64,000 nucleotides of DNA from CAYQCE01 sp964415885 (GTDB lineage Bacteria > Zixibacteria > MSB-5A5 > JAABVY01 > JAHJOQ01), in NCBI GenBank assembly GCA_964415885.1, contig CAYQCE010000010.1:12507-76506 (forward strand). Reading direction: 5' to 3'. Made by a program: the position numbers and the translations under genes. Below the pieces are notes generated by a model. That model saw only the letters and a list, made by a program, of their open reading frames with translations. It made no database searches and was not told the origin of the DNA. This document shows, piece by piece, positions 1 to 7,026 of the stretch (the first letter of the stretch is position 1; each line of letters starts with the position of its first letter).

Positions 1-1
1 C

Positions 2-1483
2 ACGTACAAGTCGAGCATCGATGCCGTCCTTCAGGGACTCGGATTCGAGCTCGAGGAGTACCACAAACCGCTGCGATTATTCTCGGGTGGGGAGAAGGCG
101 CGGGCGTATCTCGCCAAACTTCTATTGGCGAAGCCGGATTTGTTGCTTCTCGATGAACCTACTAACCACCTCGATATTCCGTCGACGCAATGGCTCGAAT
201 CGTATCTGATAGAGCTCGAAGCTGCAGTGATGATAGTCTCTCACGACCGCCTGTTCCTCAGCAGGACAACCTCGCGCACGGTTGAGTTGTGTCCCGATGG
301 CCTGGATGACTATCCCGGCAATTTCGATTTCTATATGAAGGAGCGTGCTGCGCGACGTGAGCTCGAGAGTAAAGCGTTCGAGCGACAAAAGGACGAGATT
401 GCAAGAATCGAGGATTTCATCCAGAAGAATATCGCCGGGCAAAAAACAAAGCAGGCGCAGTCGCGTCGTAAGATGCTCGCGAAGATGAAACGACTCGACA
501 GACCTTCTTCCGATGGCCGCGCCGCCGCTCTAAACATCCAATCGTCGGGGAGAAGCCATTTGAAGCTTCTGACCGCACGAAATGTCTCGAAGGAATTCAG
601 CGGCCGGGAGATATTCTCGGATGTCACTCTTGAGATAGAGCGCGGAGAGAAGGTCGGTCTGATTGGCCCGAACGGCAGCGGCAAGTCGACGCTGGTCAAG
701 ATAATTACGGGTGAACTTGAACCGGACTCCGGCGAGGTGAAAGTCGGCGGGAATGTCATCCCGGCCTATTTCGATCAGGAACTGTCGATACTGAATCCGA
801 ACGATACAGTGATCGACTCCGTATGGGAGGAGAAGCCGACCGCGCTCGCCACCGAGTTGCGCAGCTATCTCGGACGATATCTTTTCGAGGGTGAGGACGT
901 GTTCAAGAAGGTTTCGGCGCTTTCCGGCGGCGAGAAGAGCCGACTCGCGCTCGCCAGGATATTTCTTTTGCCGGCGAATTTCCTGATCCTCGATGAACCG
1001 ACGAATCATCTCGATATTCCCTCCTGCGAGCAGTTGGAACACGCGCTTGCCGAGTACGACGGCGCCGCGCTCGTCATCTCTCACGACCGTTACTTCCTCG
1101 ATCGAACGGTTTCCAGGATCTACGCCTTCGAGGGATACTCGCTGCGGTTATTTCTCGGCAACTACTCTTATTATGCCGGGAAGAAGGCCGAGGAGATGGA
1201 GGCGCTGAAGACTGTATCCGAGGAGAAGCTGCGCGAGAAGGATGAGCGAAAGAACGAATGGGAACAGTTAAAAGAGAAAAGGCGGATTCGTAAGCAATTC
1301 GAGAAGCTCGAGAGCCGTATATTACAGACCGAGGACAGTATCTCGGAAATCGAAGATCTTCTCGCGAACGAAGATGTCCAGCGGGACTGGGAGCGGCTGG
1401 CGTCGCTTCAGGAGAGCAAAGCCAGGCTTGCGTCCGAGCTCGAGGCGCTGTACCGGGAGTATGATGAGTTTGAGCATGAATAA
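2..1483 (+). CDS. ABC-F family ATP-binding protein (5' truncated by window edge)
   Basis: This is the C-terminal 493 residues of a soluble ABC-F protein with two ATPase domains and no membrane segment. The family acts on the ribosome, in translation rescue or antibiotic protection. The reading frame is open from base 2. The first-domain signature FSGGEK lies at residues 27-32 of the visible part and Walker B LLLLDEP at about 47-53, followed by TNHLD. A linker follows. The second domain has Walker A GPNGSGKST at about 222-230, signature LSGGEKSR near 307 and Walker B LILDEPTNHLD near 328. The last 100 residues or so are charged and predicted coiled coil, as in Uup-type members. Family members are usually around 640 residues, so roughly 150 N-terminal residues, including the first Walker A, lie outside the window. 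The 3' end overlaps the next gene by 20 bases. Which ABC-F subfamily it belongs to (Uup, EttA or another) cannot be settled here. Confidence 0.95.
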   Translation, partial: TYKSSIDAVLQGLGFELEEYHKPLRLFSGGEKARAYLAKLLLAKPDLLLLDEPTNHLDIPSTQWLESYLIELEAAVMIVSHDRLFLSRTTSRTVELCPDGLDDYPGNFDFYMKERAARRELESKAFERQKDEIARIEDFIQKNIAGQKTKQAQSRRKMLAKMKRLDRPSSDGRAAALNIQSSGRSHLKLLTARNVSKEFSGREIFSDVTLEIERGEKVGLIGPNGSGKSTLVKIITGELEPDSGEVKVGGNVIPAYFDQELSILNPNDTVIDSVWEEKPTALATELRSYLGRYLFEGEDVFKKVSALSGGEKSRLALARIFLLPANFLILDEPTNHLDIPSCEQLEHALAEYDGAALVISHDRYFLDRTVSRIYAFEGYSLRLFLGNYSYYAGKKAEEMEALKTVSEEKLREKDERKNEWEQLKEKRRIRKQFEKLESRILQTEDSISEIEDLLANEDVQRDWERLASLQESKARLASELEALYREYDEFEHE

Positions 1484-2054
1484 GCTGCTGATATTGAACG
1501 GTTCGCCGACGCGGAATTCCAACACGGACATTCTGTGCGAGACCGTCGCAGGGGCTGCGGATAGAAACGGCTTTGAGGCGAACCACGTTCTGCTCAACGA
1601 GTATTCGATCCTGCCGTGCCAGGCTTGCGCGGAACGCGAGAATGACGACCTGTGCATCTTCCACGACGACATACATCCGTTCCTCTACGAATTCGCGGAG
1701 TGTGACGCGGTGGTGGCGGCAACACCGATCTTCTTCGACACTGTCTCCGCTCAACTCAAGCTGTTCATCGATCGCTGCAACTGCTTCCGACCGATGCGAA
1801 AATCCAGCACAGGCGGGTTTTATCTGCAGGAGCGTGAATGGAAGAAAAGAAGGGGCGCTGCAGTCCTGGTTGGAGGTCCGAGACAGAAGTACCAATCCGC
1901 TCTGACTGTCATCAAGGGCTTTTTCATCTGGTGTGGCGTCGAATTCGTAGACCACCTCTACTACTCGCACGAGAGCTGGGAACCGGGCGCAGTACGTAAT
2001 GATACCCAAGTCTTGAATCAGGCCCGCGACCTCGGGGCTAAACTCACGTCCTAA
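1464..2054 (+). CDS. NADPH-dependent FMN reductase / flavodoxin-fold protein
   Basis: A 196-residue flavodoxin-like oxidoreductase, probably cytoplasmic and FMN-binding. The N-terminus reads KLLILNGSPTRNSNT, the phosphate-binding loop typical of the NADPH-dependent FMN reductase and iron-sulfur flavoprotein families. A cysteine group at residues 52, 55 and 64 (CQAC, then DDLC) sits where iron-sulfur flavoproteins carry their cluster motif, although the spacing is not the canonical one. The segment AATPIFFDTVSAQLK matches the second flavin-contacting loop. I chose the ATG at 1464 because GGGAG lies 5 bases upstream. ATGs at 1461 and 1476 are alternatives. The start overlaps the preceding ABC-F gene, so the two are probably cotranslated. 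The 3' end overlaps the stop of the convergent TonB receptor gene by 4 bases. The physiological substrate cannot be deduced. Confidence 0.85.
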   Translation: MSLSMNKLLILNGSPTRNSNTDILCETVAGAADRNGFEANHVLLNEYSILPCQACAERENDDLCIFHDDIHPFLYEFAECDAVVAATPIFFDTVSAQLKLFIDRCNCFRPMRKSSTGGFYLQEREWKKRRGAAVLVGGPRQKYQSALTVIKGFFIWCGVEFVDHLYYSHESWEPGAVRNDTQVLNQARDLGAKLTS

Positions 2055-4312
2055 AGCTCGAACAGCGCGCGATAGCTGAGCCTCAAACTCCTTCCTGCCT
2101 CCGGCATGATCGATTTGATTCGCGACAAGTGATTCCGATAATCGGTGTCGAATAGATTATCGAGGCTCAGAGAAACGCTGTGTGTTAAACCAAAATGATA
2201 CCCTGTATATTGCAGGTACCAGTTGAATTTTGTGTATCCGGCAGTCGGTTCCTCGAATTCGTCCGTAAGGTTCTGATCTGCCACCAGGTGCGATTCGACT
2301 CCGGTTCCCCAGCGCACATTCTCGAAAGCAAGCGATATTGAGCCCTTCAGCGGCGGAATCTGCGGGAGCGGGTCACCGCTCTCCGCAAACTCGCCGCGTG
2401 TGTAGCTCGATGACCCGGAAAGCTTCAAGCTCGTCCCAATCCTTGTCTCCAGTTGCGCTTCAAAGCCATATAGACGAGCATCAACACCATGTGAGGCGTA
2501 TACCGGCAGGAATGTGGCGAAGTTGATATCGCCGGTGTTTCTTGGAATGATGTAGCTGTCGAGATCGTAGATGAATGTGTTCGCGGTCAACATTGCCAAA
2601 TCCGAACGGTGGTAAACGAACAACTCGGCTCCGTAGCCGGATTCAGCTTCGAGATTCGGATTTCCAATCTCGTAGGAATAAGCGGCCAGATGCGGTCCCT
2701 CCGAAAACAGTTCCTCGGTGGTCGGCGCTCTTGCGGAACGACTCAGGTTCATTCCCAGGGCGAGATCGGGAATAGCTTCTGTCATAACCGATACAGAGAA
2801 TGCAAAAGTGTTGAATGTACGCTCCCTGATCGCACCGATCTTCGAGTCCGGATCCTCATATGCCGGATCAATCTCATTGAACTCATAGCGCGCCGCGGCC
2901 TCGCAACCAAAACTGCCGCGAGAGAGTGTTCCGTGGAAGTACGCCGAAAGATTCCGCGAGATGGTCGGGGGATTGAAGACATAACCGCCGATATCGAAGT
3001 CTCTGAGTTCGCCGGAGACCCCGGCCGTTCCTTCGTCGAAGAACAAGATGTCTCGGTAGTCGAGGTTAACATCTGCCAGATAATCAACCACCTTGAACTC
3101 CGATCCGATCAATCCCGCCGCCTCGAATTCCTTGTGACGATAGTCTACGCGCGTGAAATTAACGCTGAGATCGCGCAAAGAGCTACCGTGCAGAGAAGAA
3201 CGATAGCGGTACATGTCCCGATCCTTGGACATTTCGATATCAACTCCATTCTCATGACCTCCCACGAATCCGCCCGGGATGCCGTAGTCAAGCTCATATT
3301 CGTGCCTCGAATAGCCGACAAATCCTCGGTCATGAACGTAACTCGCCGCAATGCTCCAGTCGGTGTTGTCAGAATATGAATTCGGCAACACGCCTATGGG
3401 AGTATCGAGGTCAGAAGTTGATTTCCTGCTGAACTGCGCCTTTGTCATAACGGGACCGACTGGACTTTCGATTCCGGCGAGTCCGAGGCCGCCTTCATTC
3501 GCGGATTCGGCGTATAGGCCAAATTGTCCCGTAGGACGCGATAGCTTTTCCATCGGGATCTCATGTCGGACAGCGTTCACGACACCGCCCATTGTGGAGG
3601 ACGTTTTAAGCAATGTTCGTGGTCCTCTCGTGACTTCAATACGATCCAGTGCAAACGGTTCTATGGTGACGGCATGATCGGGGGACGTTGACGAGAGATC
3701 AGTGTTCTTAAAGCCGTCTTCCGTTATCTGAACTCGATCTCCACCGAGTCCGCGAATAACCGGTCTCGCCGGTGCCGGCCCCATGGATCTCATCGCGAGA
3801 CCAGCCTCGTCTTTGAGTGTGGAAGCGAGCGTGAGGTCCAACTCCCGCTGCAACTCACGACCTTTCACAGTTCGCGCAACCTCGTCGATTTCCTCGAATT
3901 TCGAGTGCGTGTGCTCGGCCGTGACTACTAAAGGAGTTGCGATGATCGACCTGTCCTTCAAATACACGGCAATCGATCTTACTTCGCCGGCATCGAGCTC
4001 GACATCGAGTTCTTGCGAATGGTGCGTAACGTGTGTTATCGTCAACGTGTGTTTTCCCGCGGCCAGCTCCGTCAGTTCAAATGACCCGCTTTCATCGGTT
4101 TCAGTGATTGCGGTACCCGCTACATTCCGGATATTTGCGCCGATGATCGGTTCGCGAGATCCGGCGTCGTACACGACACCGCGCAGACCGGCAGCCGAAG
4201 AAGCCTGGACCATCAGGAGCAGGATCAATACGGGGAGAACGAGCAACGCTCCTCTCCCCGAGAGATTTGATCTGCTGAATGCGGACAAAGGTCTCTTGTT
4301 TAAGGTCATCAT
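2051..4312 (-). CDS. TonB-dependent outer-membrane receptor, ZnuD-like (probable metal uptake)
   Basis: A 753-residue outer-membrane receptor. A hydrophobic signal peptide (about residues 1-41) is followed by a carboxypeptidase-regulatory-like beta domain (about 43-130, LRGVVYDAGSREPIIGANI), then a TonB plug domain and a long beta-barrel ending in aromatic-rich strands (final residues LRLSYRALFEL). The plug contains ARPVIRGLGGDRVQI, then TSPDHAVTIEP, then LDRIEVTRGP. This series is characteristic of the ZnuD family of zinc-regulated receptors, so zinc or another transition metal is the likely cargo. That is inference from the family. It starts 1 base after the stop of a lipoprotein gene and lies in a minus-strand operon with a His/Cys-rich small protein, which fits metal acquisition. 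No classical TonB box is obvious. Two adjacent ATGs (4312, 4309) are possible starts. Confidence 0.9.
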   Translation of the reverse strand: MMTLNKRPLSAFSRSNLSGRGALLVLPVLILLLMVQASSAAGLRGVVYDAGSREPIIGANIRNVAGTAITETDESGSFELTELAAGKHTLTITHVTHHSQELDVELDAGEVRSIAVYLKDRSIIATPLVVTAEHTHSKFEEIDEVARTVKGRELQRELDLTLASTLKDEAGLAMRSMGPAPARPVIRGLGGDRVQITEDGFKNTDLSSTSPDHAVTIEPFALDRIEVTRGPRTLLKTSSTMGGVVNAVRHEIPMEKLSRPTGQFGLYAESANEGGLGLAGIESPVGPVMTKAQFSRKSTSDLDTPIGVLPNSYSDNTDWSIAASYVHDRGFVGYSRHEYELDYGIPGGFVGGHENGVDIEMSKDRDMYRYRSSLHGSSLRDLSVNFTRVDYRHKEFEAAGLIGSEFKVVDYLADVNLDYRDILFFDEGTAGVSGELRDFDIGGYVFNPPTISRNLSAYFHGTLSRGSFGCEAAARYEFNEIDPAYEDPDSKIGAIRERTFNTFAFSVSVMTEAIPDLALGMNLSRSARAPTTEELFSEGPHLAAYSYEIGNPNLEAESGYGAELFVYHRSDLAMLTANTFIYDLDSYIIPRNTGDINFATFLPVYASHGVDARLYGFEAQLETRIGTSLKLSGSSSYTRGEFAESGDPLPQIPPLKGSISLAFENVRWGTGVESHLVADQNLTDEFEEPTAGYTKFNWYLQYTGYHFGLTHSVSLSLDNLFDTDYRNHLSRIKSIMPEAGRSLRLSYRALFEL

Positions 4313-4313
4313 C

Positions 4314-5183
4314 CTAATTCACCGTCACCGGGACAGGCGTGAATGTCTTGCCAACAGAGCCATCATGATAAATGTAGACCGTAATAGTGGCAGATCCAGT
4401 CGTTTCGCCCGTCAGTCTAAATGCCCAGGGTTCAGCGGGTTCCTGACCGGTGACTGTAACTATCGTCTCATTGGAGCTCTCGACGACGAGCGAGTGAGGT
4501 GGGACGCCCGGCCAGAATTCGGTACCATTGCTATCAAAGAAAACCGCCTCGATGTGATCGGTGGTCGAACCGGCGTCAACTGTGAGGCTCCCTTCGAACT
4601 TCGAGCTGTCGGCCAGCCATGCAGTCGCGAGCAGATCTCCACTTTCTTCATCCTTGAGTTTCACTCCGATTGGTGCATCGTGAAGAACCTCCGTGCCAAT
4701 TACGACCGGTATCGGCAATGTCGTGAAATCGGCGTGACCAGCGTGCAGAACCTTGAATTCGACGGTCGTCCGGCCCTCTTTTTTGCCTCGGAGATGAAAC
4801 TCATACTCTCCCTCCTCGCCCTCATGCCACCAGATCTCTGCGACCGACGCATCTGCGAATTCAGCTCCGAATGATTTGTCGGCGTCGGACGGTGGTTCGA
4901 CGAGATCGCCATCCTCGTTGTAGAACATTGTCTCCCAGTGAGGATTGAGTCCCTGAGAGGCGTAGAGAGTATCGAATCGAGCGATGTTATCCCCGGCGCC
5001 GTAGTCCGGTCCGTAGTAATCGAGGATTACCACCCCGGATTGTAATACCTGAATACCGATAGCTTCGAAATGCTCCGCCTGCGGCGAAACGGGATCGTCG
5101 TCGGAGCAGGATAAACCTGCAAATACGAAAAGCGTGGCTGCAATGACCAATCGCGCGCCTTTACTCCACTGATTCCAGCGCAT
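4314..5183 (-). CDS. Lipoprotein with two Ig-like repeats, partner of the TonB receptor
   Basis: A 289-residue predicted lipoprotein of unrecognised family. A signal peptide ends in the lipobox AGLSC (Cys26), followed by an acidic SDDDP stretch. The mature part seems to be an internal duplication. One half ends TTVEFKVLHAGHADFTTLPIPVVI (quoted as TTVEFKVLHAGH, then FTTLPIPVVI); the other ends ATITVYIYHDG, then TFTPVPVTVN. Both look like Ig-like beta sandwiches. Several histidines lie near the repeat ends (HAGHAD, YIYHDG, HWETMF), which would suit metal binding. It sits between the His/Cys-rich small gene and the ZnuD-like receptor in one operon. I infer a surface or periplasmic accessory for the same metal. 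A broken paralogue of its C-terminus lies at 5782-5964. The start at 5183 is the first ATG, with AAAGGAG about 5 bases upstream. Confidence 0.8.
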   Translation of the reverse strand: MRWNQWSKGARLVIAATLFVFAGLSCSDDDPVSPQAEHFEAIGIQVLQSGVVILDYYGPDYGAGDNIARFDTLYASQGLNPHWETMFYNEDGDLVEPPSDADKSFGAEFADASVAEIWWHEGEEGEYEFHLRGKKEGRTTVEFKVLHAGHADFTTLPIPVVIGTEVLHDAPIGVKLKDEESGDLLATAWLADSSKFEGSLTVDAGSTTDHIEAVFFDSNGTEFWPGVPPHSLVVESSNETIVTVTGQEPAEPWAFRLTGETTGSATITVYIYHDGSVGKTFTPVPVTVN

Positions 5184-5200
5184 ACATAGACTCCTTTACC

Positions 5201-5216
5201 TGTGCAAGCTCGCACA
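5201..5216. promoter_or_regulatory. Near-perfect 16-bp palindrome before the lipoprotein start
   Basis: The sequence tgtgcaagctcgcaca matches its own reverse complement at 14 of 16 positions and lies 17 bases upstream of the lipoprotein ATG, next to the ribosome-binding site. A second oddity is adjacent: a repeated gttgagtt at about 5222-5239. The palindrome could be an operator for a dimeric repressor or a small leader-RNA hairpin. It is not an obvious match to any Zur or Fur box that I know. Confidence 0.35.
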
Positions 5217-5280
5217 AAGTTGTTGAGTTGTGTTGAGTTCGAGTAAATTACTGCTCCCGGATTGAGAGCATTTTTGAGAA

Positions 5281-5610
5281 TCAAGCGGAGGCTGGTGGTG
5301 CGCGTTCGGATTGAGGCTCGTAGTTGCCGAATAGTATGACAGCCGATACCGGCAGCTTTACCCAGCCGCTGACCGGATCGGATTCAGTGTGGATTTCCGG
5401 CGTTAGATCGACTGCCTTGAATGCTGCCGACAGCTCGCAGACCGGACATTTACCGTCGTGCTCAGACTCGCAGCACGACTCCTCCGTGCAAACTGTAGTC
5501 GAATGGTTGTGATGTAGATCGAAGGTCGTGAGCGAGAAGAGAAGGCAGAAAACAAGGACTATTGTCATACCGCAGGATGGTGTCGATGCTGCGTCTGTTT
5601 TGAGTAACAT
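5281..5610 (-). CDS. Small exported His/Cys-rich protein, putative metal-binding
   Basis: A 109-residue protein with one hydrophobic N-terminal segment (about residues 15-31, MTIVLVFCLLFSLTTF), either a signal peptide or an anchor. It is followed directly by DLHHNH and by a cysteine-rich stretch with CTEESCC, then CPVCEL. This His-then-Cys arrangement is seen in small proteins encoded next to metal-uptake receptors, and here it opens the operon that ends with the ZnuD-like receptor. A role in binding or sensing zinc or copper at the cell envelope is inference. No named family is recognised. The ATG at 5610 has AAGG about 11 bases upstream; an internal ATG at 5568 has no visible ribosome-binding site. 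The gap of 97 bases to the next gene contains the palindrome at 5201-5216. Confidence 0.7.
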   Translation of the reverse strand: MLLKTDAASTPSCGMTIVLVFCLLFSLTTFDLHHNHSTTVCTEESCCESEHDGKCPVCELSAAFKAVDLTPEIHTESDPVSGWVKLPVSAVILFGNYEPQSERAPPASA

Positions 5611-5726
5611 GCTATACTCTGCCTTCGCTGTTTTGTCACATAAGATATGCTGTTATGTTAAGTTACGGAAGAGAAAACATTAGATGCCGGTCTATGGTTC
5701 CACAGAATCGATCATGTTTGTCCACA

Positions 5727-5760
5727 GACCAGGACGGCACCGCTGCATACCGACCTGGTC
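5727..5760. repeat. Inverted repeat, 11-bp arms, 12-base spacer
   Basis: The arms gaccaggacgg (5727-5737) and ccgacctggtc (5750-5760) pair at 10 of 11 positions. The structure lies just beyond the 3' end of the broken lipoprotein gene. Neither side has a T-run, so it is not a textbook terminator. It may be a decayed terminator or an operator upstream of the His/Cys-rich gene. Confidence 0.45.
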
Positions 5761-5781
5761 CAATAGTGGTCAGAGATGAGA

Positions 5782-5964
5782 TCATCGCTGTTGCTGAACA
5801 ACCACCGGCACTGGAGTGAATTCCGTATGCTCCGAGCCGTCCAGCATGATTCTAACCGTTAAATCAGCAGTGCCATCGTCATCGTCGCATGAGATTCCAA
5901 ATGAGATCAACCCGCACATAAGTGTGAGAGAGAATTAAGTGAGTAGTATGTTTCGCTTGCGCAT
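5782..5964 (-). pseudogene. Broken small lipoprotein gene, paralogous to the C-terminus of the 4314-5183 lipoprotein
   Basis: Reading the minus strand from ATG 5964 gives MRKRNILLT, a TAA stop at codon 10 (5935-5937), then FSLTLMCGLISFGISC and DDDDGTADLTVRIMLDGS, then EHTEFTPVPVVVQQQR and a TGA stop at 5782. Ignoring the TAA, this is a signal peptide with a lipobox-like GISC followed by acidic residues. After it comes a beta strand plus FTPVPVVV, which matches the C-terminal DGSVGKTFTPVPVTV of the neighbouring lipoprotein. GGAGG at 5976-5980 lies 11 bases upstream of the first ATG. The frame is kept on both sides of the stop, so this looks like a shortened paralogue silenced by one nonsense change. 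An alternative is a 45-residue ORF starting at ATG 5919, which keeps the lipobox. Confidence 0.7.
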
Positions 5965-6277
5965 TGGTGGTAACACCTCCATTGAGGCGCAGATCGCGCC
6001 TGGTTCGTTAGAATTCAATTCGTGGAAGAGAAGGCGGATTTTCCTGGGAACAGATGAGGCAGGGAATCCGGCTGCGATGGCGGAACAATAGATAGTATGC
6101 CGATATTTCGGTCGATTCTGAAGAGCGAATTGTTAATGGCATATTTTGTCGCTGCTCACTTACCCGCATATGCGAGCTTCGCAGCAGGCACACAATCTCC
6201 TCCCTGTCTATCTGTCAAAATGCTATGAAATCCGAGTTGTTCCGAGAAGGCCTGTTTGACTGGTCGATTTAGCCTGG
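5965..6277. other. Gap between the lipoprotein pseudogene and lepB
   Basis: This stretch holds the ribosome-binding site of the broken lipoprotein (GGAGG, minus strand, 5976-5980). Otherwise I see only short ORFs with no recognisable product. It would contain the 3' untranslated part of the lepB transcript, but no clear terminator hairpin with a T-run was found. Confidence 0.5.
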
Positions 6278-6982
6278 TTAGACGGTTTTGAAGAGACGGG
6301 TCCATCCGATACGCCACGGGAAATGGACCAGGTTGTAAAATGTGATCGTGAAGACCTTGTCGATGTAGGGCGACGACCACTCGGGAGCGTTCGGGTCCGG
6401 CTTCCACGAGAAGTATACGAAGAACGCTTTCCCTTTCACCTGGTTGACATCAACGAATCCCCAGAATCGCGAGTCACGGGAGTCATCCCGATTATCGCCG
6501 AGGACGAATAGCTGTCCGGGTGGCACCTGTTTTGGGCCGAAGAAATCCCGGGTCGAGAGTTCTTCGGGCATGATCCGTGAGTCGATGAGCTTCACATTGT
6601 CGCCTTCTGCTACTGGGATGCCGTCGACAAAGAGCTTCTTCTCGTGGATTTCAACGGTCTGCCCCTCAGTCGCGATTACGCGCTTGATGAAATCCTTGGA
6701 TGGATTGAGCGGATACTCGAAAACGACAATATCACCCGGTTTCGGATCGGTGAACCTGTAGATGAACTTGTTGACGAAGAGGAAATCGCCGACTTCGAGC
6801 GTCGGTTCCATAGAGCCGGATTCGACCTTATAAGCTTGAATAACGAATACGCGCAGAATTACTGCTATAACGAGGGCGATTAGGACCGCCTCGATGTATT
6901 CCTTGATCCGGGCCTTGGCGCGTTTCTTGATATTTCGCGCGCGCCCGATCGTTGTTACTGCCTGGGCCTGAACGTCGCTCAT
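6278..6982 (-). CDS. lepB: Signal peptidase I
   Basis: A 234-residue inner-membrane serine protease that removes signal peptides from exported proteins. A basic N-terminal stretch precedes one transmembrane segment (about residues 31-50). The catalytic box then reads ESGSMEPTL, with nucleophile Ser57. The general-base Lys100 lies in DFIKRVIATEG, and the box E motif GDNRDDSRDSRFWG starts at about 162. These are the complete S26 family signatures, and the length is normal for a one-anchor LepB. It lies 44 bases downstream of lepA on the same strand, the common lepA-lepB arrangement. The many exported proteins in this window would be its substrates. The ribosome-binding site before ATG 6982 is weak. 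Confidence 0.97.
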   Translation of the reverse strand: MSDVQAQAVTTIGRARNIKKRAKARIKEYIEAVLIALVIAVILRVFVIQAYKVESGSMEPTLEVGDFLFVNKFIYRFTDPKPGDIVVFEYPLNPSKDFIKRVIATEGQTVEIHEKKLFVDGIPVAEGDNVKLIDSRIMPEELSTRDFFGPKQVPPGQLFVLGDNRDDSRDSRFWGFVDVNQVKGKAFFVYFSWKPDPNAPEWSSPYIDKVFTITFYNLVHFPWRIGWTRLFKTV

Positions 6983-7026
6983 CGTTATGAATTATCGGCA
7001 TTTATCGGACGAAATTGAGGGAGAAG

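Noticed and set aside
5651..5666. Zur- or Fur-like operator (tgttatgttaagttac) upstream of the His/Cys-rich gene
   Set aside because: Only about half of the positions are self-complementary, so it does not meet the standard for a palindromic metal-regulator box; kept only as a place to look.
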